Notes under the pieces: model-generated
Seen by the model: the letters and a program-made list of their open reading frames with translations, nothing else
Databases searched by the model: none
Told to the model about the DNA's origin: nothing
Origin: a virus
Strand: one strand, 5' to 3'
DNA: 33,022 nucleotides
IMG/VR virus record: IMGVR_UViG_3300048834_000360
Coordinates: 1-33,022 of that record
Part shown: positions 6,512 through 13,852 of the stretch, in pieces
Numbering within the stretch: position 1 is the stretch's first letter
How the letters are laid out: the number at the start of each line of letters is the position of its first letter
Made by a program: the position numbers and the translations under genes

Positions 6512-6844
6512 ATGGCAACCCCCATCGACGTGATCACCCGCCTCAACGCCCCGCTCCTGCGCCACGCCCCCACACCGGTCGTCATCCGCCGATGGCGCAA
6601 GCACTGCGCCCTGGAACAGGAGCTTGGAGCGCGCCTGCGGGCCTGGTCCGGCCCCCGCGATGAGGCCTACGTGCGACTCGTCGACGAGTACGACGACAAG
6701 TCCGACAAGGCCGCTGCCGCCTACTTCGTGCTCATGGAGCGCGGCCTCGAACCGTGCGGCTACTGCTGCACGCTTCCACCCGAACCGCATCACTCGGCCA
6801 CGTGCCCCGCGCTGCTCACCAACCGCCTGCAGGGAACCGCCTGA
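6512..6844 (+). CDS. Moron gene of unknown function with Cys/His motif
   Basis: A 110-aa protein not assignable to a family. The first 75 residues are helical and basic (VVIRRWRKHCALEQELGARL), with an acidic helix YVRLVDEYDDKSDKAAAAYF. The C-terminal part has C82-GY-C85-C86, H93-H94 and C98, a likely zinc site. A clear GGAGG precedes the ATG (6502-6506), which fixes the start. It is on the opposite strand to the late operon around it, has its own promoter, and its stop overlaps the next start by one base (TGATG). Confidence 0.75.
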   Translation: MATPIDVITRLNAPLLRHAPTPVVIRRWRKHCALEQELGARLRAWSGPRDEAYVRLVDEYDDKSDKAAAAYFVLMERGLEPCGYCCTLPPEPHHSATCPALLTNRLQGTA

Positions 6845-7062
6845 TGAGCCCCAGGCCGGCCTACGCAGGCCCGTACCGGCTCGACCGACTCCGGGCCAAG
6901 GGCCAGGACCTGATTGCCGCACAAGCCGCCCGAGACGCTTCCATGTCGGCCCTCGCCGTCGAGGTCTGCAAGGCGGCGGCCGCGGGCGTGCCGAAGGAAG
7001 TCATCGCCCGCGAAGCGGGTATCTCCAAGCCGACGGTCTACCGGATCCTCGAAGCCGACTAG
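6844..7062 (+). CDS. Small HTH DNA-binding protein
   Basis: A 72-aa protein. Residues 50-69 (VPKEVIAREAGISKPTVYRI) form a textbook helix-turn-helix like those of Hin-type resolvases, preceded by a helix (SALAVEVCKAAAAG). It starts within the stop of the 110-aa gene (TGATG), so the two are translationally coupled. Its TAG interlocks with the TAG of the convergent gene in the palindrome CTAG (7059-7062). It probably regulates its own promoter through the ACCGTAAACC repeats; that is inferred. Confidence 0.75.
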   Translation: MSPRPAYAGPYRLDRLRAKGQDLIAAQAARDASMSALAVEVCKAAAAGVPKEVIAREAGISKPTVYRILEAD

Positions 7063-7421
7063 CCGGAGGGCGATCGCCCGTCTCGGTTCTCGACGTGCCA
7101 GTCGATGTGGTCGTCCAGGCGGCGTCGCAGGTAGCGGACGTCGTCGCCGATCCCGTCGAGCGTTCGGACCACGTCGGCCAGGGCGAACCCGCCGTTCGCG
7201 TCCGGCTGGATGGGCTTGGTCGCCTCACGGATCTGCTCGGCGAGGCGGCGCTCCATCTCGGCGCGCTCCCGGTCGCGGACCTTCGACACGCGGCGGGAGT
7301 TCCAGCGAACCACAGCCGCGACGACGCCACCGATGGCGAGGACGATACCGACCAGGACAGATAGGTCGGCGATGTCGAACCCGTTCTCGCCTGGGTCGAG
7401 CAGGGCCGCGAGGATCTCCAC
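7059..7421 (-). CDS. DUF2746-like membrane protein
   Basis: A 120-aa protein. Residues about 17-38 (LSVLVGIVLAIGGVVAAVV) are one transmembrane helix. Residues 40-75 form a charged coiled coil (VSKVRDRERAEMERRLAEQI), followed by a second helical part (LDGIGDDVRYLRRRLDDHID). This resembles DUF2746 proteins found after the minor tail genes of actinophages. The GTG start has AGGAAGGAAA upstream. It follows the tail-fibre genes; a role in lysis or in membrane passage of DNA is possible but not shown. Confidence 0.75.
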   Translation of the reverse strand: MEILAALLDPGENGFDIADLSVLVGIVLAIGGVVAAVVRWNSRRVSKVRDRERAEMERRLAEQIREATKPIQPDANGGFALADVVRTLDGIGDDVRYLRRRLDDHIDWHVENRDGRSPSG

Positions 7422-7500
7422 CCGGTTTCCTTCCTCGTCGATCGGTCGGTTGTGGCGGTCAGGCCTTGAAGTCGGGTTGCGGTCCGCTGCGGGGCGTGCC

Positions 7501-7734
7501 TCACATCACCCGCTTGACGCCGCCCGGCCCATCCACGGCGTCGAGCGTGACCCGTCCGTGCTCGTCGACCACCCCGTCGGGCACCCGGGAGTCGTCCCAC
7601 GCGAACACCAGGTCCGCGATGTTGTCGCCCTCCTGAAACGGGGTCCCGTCTTCCCGGGTGATGATCGGCTCTCCGAGCTCGACGTCGTTGACCTTCGTCG
7701 GCCGGTGGTTGATCTTCGCGCGCAGACGTCCCAT
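7501..7734 (-). CDS. Small protein following the tail fibre genes
   Basis: A 77-aa acidic protein (LGEPIITREDGTPFQEGDNI, then WDDSRVPDGVVDEHGRVTLD). No family is recognised. The ATG is preceded by a strong AAGGAGAGG. The gene begins 14 bases after the glycine-rich protein gene, so it is probably a tail-tip accessory or a structural small protein. About 80 bases without a gene separate its stop from the next start at 7421. Confidence 0.7.
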   Translation of the reverse strand: MGRLRAKINHRPTKVNDVELGEPIITREDGTPFQEGDNIADLVFAWDDSRVPDGVVDEHGRVTLDAVDGPGGVKRVM

Positions 7735-7748
7735 GGCTGAACCTCTCC

Positions 7749-8438
7749 TTAAGCCGCGACTTCGTACCGGACAACGACCACTCCGGTGCCGCCCGCACCG
7801 CCCGCGCCGGGGGAGGTTGAGCCAGTCAGCGAACCGCCGCCGCCACCGCCGCCACCACCACCACGGTTGGCGGTGCCTGCGATGCCGTTCTGTCCAGGGG
7901 TTCCGGAGTTGGTTGAGCCACCCTGCCCCCCGCCGCCGGCGCCAGAACCGCCTGCGCCGCCCGCTGACCCGGTGCTCATCTGGCCGGCACCGCCTGCGCC
8001 GCCTCCGGACCCGTACACGGTGGACGTGCCGTTGATGTCGCTGGTCGTGCCCGCGCTGCCCGGGTTCCCCGCGTTCGCATTCACTGGCTGACCACCGTCC
8101 GCACCGTCGCCTGTTACCGCGGTGACCGCGCCGAGGGCACTGTTCTGGCCGGACCCGCCGACGGTGACCGCCACCGCTCCCGCCGACAGGGAACCGGACG
8201 CATCCACTACCTGCCCACCGTCGCCGCCCGGCGCTCCCGGATGCGACGATGGTGTGCCGCCCGGCTGTCCACCGGCAACGACAAGCCACCGGAACGGCAG
8301 CAGTGCGCGCGACACCGACAAGGTGCCCGATCCGGTGAAGGTGTGCACCCGGTACGTCTTGCCGCCCGACGTGATGGTCGTGACAGTCCCGCCGGTAGCG
8401 ACGTTGTTGATGTCCTGCCCGATGACCCCGGCCAGCAT
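7749..8438 (-). CDS. Glycine-rich tail fibre / adhesin-like protein
   Basis: A 229-aa protein. Residues 1-70 form a beta domain (TVTTITSGGKTYRVHTFTGS). From about 55 to 215 the sequence is very Gly-rich with many GG and GAGG runs, including an uninterrupted run of ten Gly near residue 197. It ends in GVVVVRYEVAA. Such composition fits a polyglycine-II bundle as in phage adhesins such as S16 gp38, so receptor binding is likely. The ATG overlaps the upstream stop (TGATG). A longer in-frame extension inside the upstream gene is not supported. Confidence 0.8.
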   Translation of the reverse strand: MLAGVIGQDINNVATGGTVTTITSGGKTYRVHTFTGSGTLSVSRALLPFRWLVVAGGQPGGTPSSHPGAPGGDGGQVVDASGSLSAGAVAVTVGGSGQNSALGAVTAVTGDGADGGQPVNANAGNPGSAGTTSDINGTSTVYGSGGGAGGAGQMSTGSAGGAGGSGAGGGGQGGSTNSGTPGQNGIAGTANRGGGGGGGGGGSLTGSTSPGAGGAGGTGVVVVRYEVAA

Positions 8439-8887
8439 CACGCCACCAGCGCGCCGACAGCGACCCACGTGTCGGCAGCCCGCTTGATCAGGGTCACCGC
8501 GGACCATTGCGCCGCGATCTTCAAGTAGCCGCCCGCCGAGTTGACCGTCACTCCGCCCGTCCCTGCGATCGTGACCTGCGATGCGCCCGTCTGCAGGACC
8601 GTGATCTCCGTCCCGACTGGGAATGCGACGGATGCGTTCGTCGGAATCGTCAATGTCCCGCCGCCGGACATCTCCACAACCTTCCCCGCATCCCCGATCA
8701 CCAGGGTGTAGGAACCGGCTCGTGCGTTCGTCGCCAGCGACTTCAGCGCGTACGTCGCGGCCGCGGCCGCGGTGGTGAGGTAGTCGTCGAGCTCGGCGTC
8801 GACGGACTCGGCCAGGGCCTGAATGTCGGCGGGCACGTCGACCGGGTCCGTGTCAGACGGGTACGGGAACCCCTTAGCGGTGGGCAT
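8438..8887 (-). CDS. Tail fibre-like structural protein
   Basis: A 149-aa protein. The N-terminus (KGFPYPSDTDPVDVPADIQA) is a common start of actinophage tail-fibre-like proteins. Residues about 35-50 are Ala-rich helix (DYLTTAAAAATYALK). Residues 55-149 are repeated short beta strands (YTLVIGDAGKVVEMSGGGTL, then FPVGTEITVLQTGASQVTI), a beta-prism or pyocin-knob type fold. The ATG carries the start-associated repeat in its leader and lacks a good Shine-Dalgarno. It is followed directly by the Gly-rich adhesin. Confidence 0.75.
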   Translation of the reverse strand: MPTAKGFPYPSDTDPVDVPADIQALAESVDAELDDYLTTAAAAATYALKSLATNARAGSYTLVIGDAGKVVEMSGGGTLTIPTNASVAFPVGTEITVLQTGASQVTIAGTGGVTVNSAGGYLKIAAQWSAVTLIKRAADTWVAVGALVA

Positions 8888-8914
8888 GAGTGCATGGTCG
8901 GTGGTGTGTCACGG
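8888..8914 (-). repeat. Start-associated repeat, copy 1 (variant)
   Basis: On the minus strand CCGTGAC stands 20 bases before the ATG at 8887, with GACC 8 bases after it. Position and spacing match the four perfect GGGTGAC copies; two bases of the first motif differ. Confidence 0.55.
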
Positions 8915-8918
8915 ATAC

Positions 8919-9584
8919 CTATGGCCCGAGATGGGCAAGGGACAGGGTCGGCGTCAGGACGCCATCCCGGTTGACGGTCAGGTCGTTGCCGGCGGAGTGC
9001 CGCACGACGAGCTGCACGTAGTCGCCCTTGGCCAGGTCGAACGCGGGCGTCGTCACGGTGAGGTTGGTCGAGCTGCCTGACCCGGCTGTCGGGGTCCTGA
9101 CGTGGCCGAGGATTTCGGCGCCATTGCGGCGGATCCATGCCTGCCTAATGCCGTCCGCGTCGGCGGAGAACTCGACATAGGCGGTCGCGAGGTAGCGGCC
9201 GGTGACGGGGGCTGTCAGGCGGGTCGGGGATCCCGCGCTCCAGCAGCCCCACGCATCACTGTTCGCGCCCGCCCATTCCACGACGGTGTCGGTCGTGTTG
9301 GCGACGGTCAGGTTCGAGGAGCGGTAGGCGCGGGGGGCGAGGGTCAGGTCGTCGGCGGCGATGTGGTCGACGGCGAACAGGTCCTGCCCGTCGGTCAGGA
9401 GGATCACCGGGTAGCCGGGGCACGGCACGCACCGGGCGGCGTACTTGACGCCGGTGACGGTGCCGCCGCCGACCGAGACGGTGCAGGTCCGGTCCGACTC
9501 GACCGACACGACGGTCCCGAAGCGGACCCGGACTCGGGTCGGGTCCGGCTTGAACGCTTCCGCGGTGCGGAACAGGTCAGCCAC
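8919..9584 (-). CDS. Minor tail / tail tip protein with C1q-like C-terminal domain
   Basis: A 221-aa protein. Residues about 15-80 form an OB-like beta barrel (VRVRFGTVVSVESDRTCTVS, then VILLTDGQDLFAVDHIA). Residues about 90-221 resemble a C1q/TNF-like jelly roll (LTAPVTGRYLATAYVEFSAD, then GDYVQLVVRHSAGNDLTV). The GTG start has GAGGGAGA about 7 bases upstream and overlaps the preceding gene by 8 bases. It lies in the tail tip region, so host contact or tip assembly is likely; the domain calls are by pattern only. Confidence 0.7.
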   Translation of the reverse strand: MADLFRTAEAFKPDPTRVRVRFGTVVSVESDRTCTVSVGGGTVTGVKYAARCVPCPGYPVILLTDGQDLFAVDHIAADDLTLAPRAYRSSNLTVANTTDTVVEWAGANSDAWGCWSAGSPTRLTAPVTGRYLATAYVEFSADADGIRQAWIRRNGAEILGHVRTPTAGSGSSTNLTVTTPAFDLAKGDYVQLVVRHSAGNDLTVNRDGVLTPTLSLAHLGP

Positions 9585-10977
9585 CGGTGTCTCCCTCGTC
9601 GAACCCGGTCGCGCCGAGTGACCGGACTGTCCGGGCGACCGCCCGCATCGGTTCCCCCGCGCCCAGCGGAATCGTGACCCGGTCGAGGACCAGGACCTTG
9701 TTCACCTTGGCGCCGGAGTTGTACACGCCGATCACGTCGCCGACGTCGAGGGACGGGTCCACGATCTGCGCCCACTCGACCGCTTCCTGCAGGCCCCGCT
9801 TCTTCGCGAGGATCGTCAGCGCGGCCTGGTTGCACATGGCGTCCGACGTCATCAGAGGGGAGGCGTAGAACACGGGGACCTGCCCGAACGGCCCATACCG
9901 GTAGGTGGGGCTGGCCGGGTCGTCGTCCCACGCCTCACCCCGGAACACGCCCGTCGCTTCCGACCCCTCCCCCGCGACGATCGCCCCGTTGTAGGTGCGC
10001 TCCGCCGACAGGGACCGGGACACGTCCAGCACCATCGCCTCCTCGTCCTCGAGGTAGGTAGCGTCCGCCGTCGCCGTGTCGTAGTCCCGAACCGGCTCCA
10101 GGCGGGCGACCCCGTCACCGTCGAAGAACAGGTCCAGGCCGGCGGCCTCCGCGATCTTCACCGCGTCCGCCCACGGGTCGTTCGCTGTCTCCAGCCCGAG
10201 GACGGCCCGGTTCACCGTCGCGTCGGTCGCCGCGAACGAGCACACCACGTCATCCCACCGGTCCTCGAGCAGCGTCTGAATCGCGGTCGCGACGTTCCCC
10301 GCCTCGACCGTGTACGGCTGGGTCCACCGGTTCCGGGATATCCGCAGCGACCGGTCCGACCCGGACACGCTGACCTGCGTCCCGCCCGACCCGGACACGA
10401 TCGCGACCTTCGTGATCATGAACACCCCGAGCGGCACCAGCTCCGTCACCTCGGCCGCGTCCAGCGTCGCGGTCGACAGGGTCGCGTACACGCCCTCCGC
10501 GACGAGCACCGCGTACGTGGCGTGCTCGATCGCGAGCTGCCGGTACGTCGTCGTCGACTCCAGCATCGTGCTGTAGGTGATGCCGCGCCACAGCCGCAGC
10601 TCGTTCCCGAACGGCGCGAGCGGCGACCACTCGCTGTCGGGGACGATGCCCGCGTCGATGTACTCGACCGCCTCGCCCTCCGACACGACGAGCCCCGAAT
10701 ACGACGACACGGCGGCTGCCATCGCTGTGTAGGTGGCGTGGTCCCGGGCGAGCGCCAAGTACGTCTGCGTGACCTGCACGATGACCTGATCCGGTTCCGG
10801 CGCGGGGACCGTCAGCTGGCAGGTACGCCGCACCCCGCGACGGGCGTCGACCTCGACCTGACCACCGGTCGCCTCGAGGGTCAGGACCTGGGCGTCAGCC
10901 CGCCACACCTCCGCCCGCACGACCGCCGTGTGCGACGCCCGGACCGCGGCCTTGAAGCCGGCAGACACCGGGTACAC
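9577..10977 (-). CDS. Minor tail protein (DUF5047-like)
   Basis: A 466-aa protein. The N-terminal domain (VVRAEVWRADAQVLTLEATG, VRRTCQLTVPAP) resembles DUF5047 domains of actinophage tail proteins. A central region (WTQPYTVEAGNVATAIQTLL, DRSLRISRN) and a C-terminal part with VGDVIGVYNS are like phage tail-associated baseplate hubs. The GTG at 10977 is chosen because it begins one base after the TGA of the upstream gene; the open frame upstream of it overlaps that gene and is Cys/Arg-rich shadow. It probably connects tail tube and tip. Confidence 0.8.
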   Translation of the reverse strand: MYPVSAGFKAAVRASHTAVVRAEVWRADAQVLTLEATGGQVEVDARRGVRRTCQLTVPAPEPDQVIVQVTQTYLALARDHATYTAMAAAVSSYSGLVVSEGEAVEYIDAGIVPDSEWSPLAPFGNELRLWRGITYSTMLESTTTYRQLAIEHATYAVLVAEGVYATLSTATLDAAEVTELVPLGVFMITKVAIVSGSGGTQVSVSGSDRSLRISRNRWTQPYTVEAGNVATAIQTLLEDRWDDVVCSFAATDATVNRAVLGLETANDPWADAVKIAEAAGLDLFFDGDGVARLEPVRDYDTATADATYLEDEEAMVLDVSRSLSAERTYNGAIVAGEGSEATGVFRGEAWDDDPASPTYRYGPFGQVPVFYASPLMTSDAMCNQAALTILAKKRGLQEAVEWAQIVDPSLDVGDVIGVYNSGAKVNKVLVLDRVTIPLGAGEPMRAVARTVRSLGATGFDEGDTGG

Positions 10978-10978
10978 G

Positions 10979-13852
10979 TCAGCCGTCCACTTCCACGTAC
11001 ACCAGCTCCGCCTCCCGGCGCAGCGCACCGACCGCGCCGGTCGTCTTGATGCGCCGGCCGGTGACCCGGATGTACTTCTGCCCGCCGGCGGGGTCCTGCA
11101 CCAGCAGCACACCCTGATGCCGGATCAGCGCGTACACCGCGTTCCACTCGTCCTCGCCGAGGGTGGCGATGCGGTAGGTGCCGTCCCGCCCGTAGATCGA
11201 CCCAGCGACGACGAGAGCGGTGGACCGGCCCTTGGGCCGGAACACGCCGGTGTCCTCCGCGACCTCCTCGTCCAGACCCGCGAGGACGCGGACGGCCGCC
11301 CGGTTTAGCGACGGGGCGGTGATCGACTTCACCCACCAGGTGCCGTCGTTCGGGACTGCGAGCTGCGCCGGCTCGTTCGCCCACGCCTGGTAGCCGCTGC
11401 TGATGACGGTGACCTCGTCGGCCGTGAGCGCGCGTCGGAACACCGCAGCAGCGGTGAACTCCATGTCAGGCGGCGCGGAGGTGCTACCAATTCTGACGGC
11501 CGATGAGTTTTCCAGCGTTCCTGTTGTCGTGTCGGTGCTGCCGCTGAGTGCCTGGCCAGCCGAGTAGCCGACGACCGTGTCCGCGGCCACATTCCTAACT
11601 AGCCCGCCGACGCTCAGCGTGCCGGCAGGAATGGCTGTGGGGTATCCGCCGATAGGCGAGTTGGTCCCGTCGGTGATGTACGAGTAGATGCCGCCGCTGT
11701 AGTTGAGGACGCGCCAGCCACCCCCGACGCCGCTGAACTTCTGGATGATCTCCCGGAAGTTCGTCACCGTGGCGAACTGCCGTGTCACGGCGAGCACGGT
11801 GAACGAGTCCGACGCACCGAAGTCGATCAGGTCGTTGTCGGGGACCCCCATGTAGTCATCCGTCCCGAACAGCCAGCAGGGCTGCGTCACCGCGACCGTC
11901 TTCCGGCCCGAGGTGGAGCGGTTGATCGTCACCGTCTGCCCCGTCAACGCCGTGAACGACGTAGCCGCACCGCTGGTGATCTGCGAGCAGTCCACATCCA
12001 GCACAGTCGGGCCGTCGATGCCGTTAAGCACTTGAGCGCGGTGAATCTTGCCCGTAGTTCCATCTCCGCCGCCATTGATTGCGCCGATGTAGCACGGCGC
12101 TGTGCCCGCGAAGATCGACGTTGTCGCTGAACCGTTTCGGGTAACGCCCAACTGCGTCCAATCCACGCCGTCGGTCGAGGTCCAGAACTTCAGGTCGAAA
12201 TTGCCTCCACCGTTGTTCACATCCAACGTGACCCGTACCCAGCCAGTCGATCCGTCAGCGAAGGGCACGGCAACGCTGGATTCCTTGTCAAGGCTGCCGC
12301 CGACATATGCGCCCGTGTTCGACCACGTGAACCTCAGGAAGCCATTCGTGTTGAGCGCAAAGCCGTATGAGTCGTTAGCCGAGTCGAGCCACTTCCCGAC
12401 GAGCCAGTTGGTGGCAGCGGGTGTCCAATCGTCTGCGGCGTACTTCACCCGAATGTCGATGTCACCCGTGATGTCGAGTGCAGCCTCGTCCGGCACCGAC
12501 AGGTAGTTGGAGGCGACGCCCGGGAGGTAGACGTACGCCCCCTCAGCCGGGTCGTAGGTGAGGAGCTTTGGGTCGTTGGTGTCTGCGCCGGTGCCTGACC
12601 CGAGGCGGGCGTCGAGGGCGCTGCCGCCGGTGCCCTGGTTGACGACGGTCTGACCGCCGGGGGCGACGTTCGCGTCGATGTACCATACGGCCTGCCGCAT
12701 GAGGGCTTCCCACGGCCGTTCCCCGCCCCATTCGGACGCGATCTGCTCCGACCCGGTCACCCCGATGGCACGGGCCCGGTACTGGACCGTGACCCCGCGG
12801 GGGGCCTCGTAGTCCTTGACCACCGCCACGTAGGTGGAGTCTGGGGCGAGGACCCCGTTCCGGATCCCCGCCCACGTGACACCGCCGTCGTCGGATCGCT
12901 GGACCTCGAACGTCTGCGACGAGAACCCCGTCGGCACGCCACCGGTCACCGTGCACGTCACTGACGCTTCCTCCGGCGTCCAGGTGACCGCGATCGTCGG
13001 CATCGGCGGCGGGGTCAGGCTGATCGTGAACTCCGACGACGCCCACGGCGACCAGAACGCGGACCCGTTCACCGTCTTCGCGACCCGCACATACGCGTGG
13101 AACGTGCCGTTCGTCAGGTAGTCGCCGACCGTCGCGGACTGATCCGTGGCGGCCTGCTCCCCCGACGTCCAGAACGAGTCCGACGTGGACGGGTCGAACC
13201 CGGGATCGGCGACCTGCGCGGCGGTGAACAGCTTCAGCTCGTAGAACGACTGAGCGTCGCCGTCGGTGTCGGTGAACTCCCACGCGACCGTCGGCAGGGA
13301 CGTGTTCGTGATCGTGCCCGTCGGGGAGGTGACCGTCGCGGTCGGCTGCGCCGCCAGGTCCACGTCGACGTACACCTCATACAGGGAGCCGCGTGCCGCC
13401 GCCCCCCGGTAGTCGGTGACCTGGACGCGGAGCGCGTCGATGCTGTCCTGGTCCCACGCGCCACCGTCCGGGGCGGTCGCATAGTAGGGACCGGAATACT
13501 CGGCCAGGGTGTTCACGCCGCGGAGGGAGAACGCCGGCCCCCAGTACGACACCAGGCGGGGGATGTGGTCGCCGGGTGCACGTTCGAAGCTCGTCATGCC
13601 GAGCTGCAGGTTCAGCTTCGAGTCGGACTCGTCGGTCTTGGCCCGGCATCGCACCCGCACCTGCTTGACCCGCTGGCTCGAGGAGATCGCGAACGTGCCC
13701 ATCCCGAGGATGATCGACGCGGTCGACGACCCGACCTTGCGGATGTAGGAGGCGTCGGAGTCGTCGGACAGGCAGGCGTGCGCCGTCGCGCCGCCGGTGA
13801 GGTTGTAGGACGCGCCACCGGCGACCGTGTCGTTCGGGCGGATCGTGGTCAC
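10979..13852 (-). CDS. Large minor tail protein with Fn3-like and LamG-like domains
   Basis: A 957-aa tail tip protein. By pattern: a carbohydrate-binding-like jelly roll at about 1-180; Fn3-like domains at about 185-285 (PTVAWEFTDTDGDAQSFYEL) and 290-395 (YRARAIGV); two concanavalin/LamG-like domains at about 400-630 and 640-850 (RVTLDVNNGGGNFDLKFW; SFTVLAVTRQF); and a C-terminal domain at about 860-957 (KYIRVTGRRIKTTGAVGALR). The GTG overlaps the tape measure stop by 4 bases. The LamG part is somewhat lower in GC than neighbours, suggesting a swapped receptor-binding cassette. Confidence 0.85.
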   Translation of the reverse strand: MTTIRPNDTVAGGASYNLTGGATAHACLSDDSDASYIRKVGSSTASIILGMGTFAISSSQRVKQVRVRCRAKTDESDSKLNLQLGMTSFERAPGDHIPRLVSYWGPAFSLRGVNTLAEYSGPYYATAPDGGAWDQDSIDALRVQVTDYRGAAARGSLYEVYVDVDLAAQPTATVTSPTGTITNTSLPTVAWEFTDTDGDAQSFYELKLFTAAQVADPGFDPSTSDSFWTSGEQAATDQSATVGDYLTNGTFHAYVRVAKTVNGSAFWSPWASSEFTISLTPPPMPTIAVTWTPEEASVTCTVTGGVPTGFSSQTFEVQRSDDGGVTWAGIRNGVLAPDSTYVAVVKDYEAPRGVTVQYRARAIGVTGSEQIASEWGGERPWEALMRQAVWYIDANVAPGGQTVVNQGTGGSALDARLGSGTGADTNDPKLLTYDPAEGAYVYLPGVASNYLSVPDEAALDITGDIDIRVKYAADDWTPAATNWLVGKWLDSANDSYGFALNTNGFLRFTWSNTGAYVGGSLDKESSVAVPFADGSTGWVRVTLDVNNGGGNFDLKFWTSTDGVDWTQLGVTRNGSATTSIFAGTAPCYIGAINGGGDGTTGKIHRAQVLNGIDGPTVLDVDCSQITSGAATSFTALTGQTVTINRSTSGRKTVAVTQPCWLFGTDDYMGVPDNDLIDFGASDSFTVLAVTRQFATVTNFREIIQKFSGVGGGWRVLNYSGGIYSYITDGTNSPIGGYPTAIPAGTLSVGGLVRNVAADTVVGYSAGQALSGSTDTTTGTLENSSAVRIGSTSAPPDMEFTAAAVFRRALTADEVTVISSGYQAWANEPAQLAVPNDGTWWVKSITAPSLNRAAVRVLAGLDEEVAEDTGVFRPKGRSTALVVAGSIYGRDGTYRIATLGEDEWNAVYALIRHQGVLLVQDPAGGQKYIRVTGRRIKTTGAVGALRREAELVYVEVDG

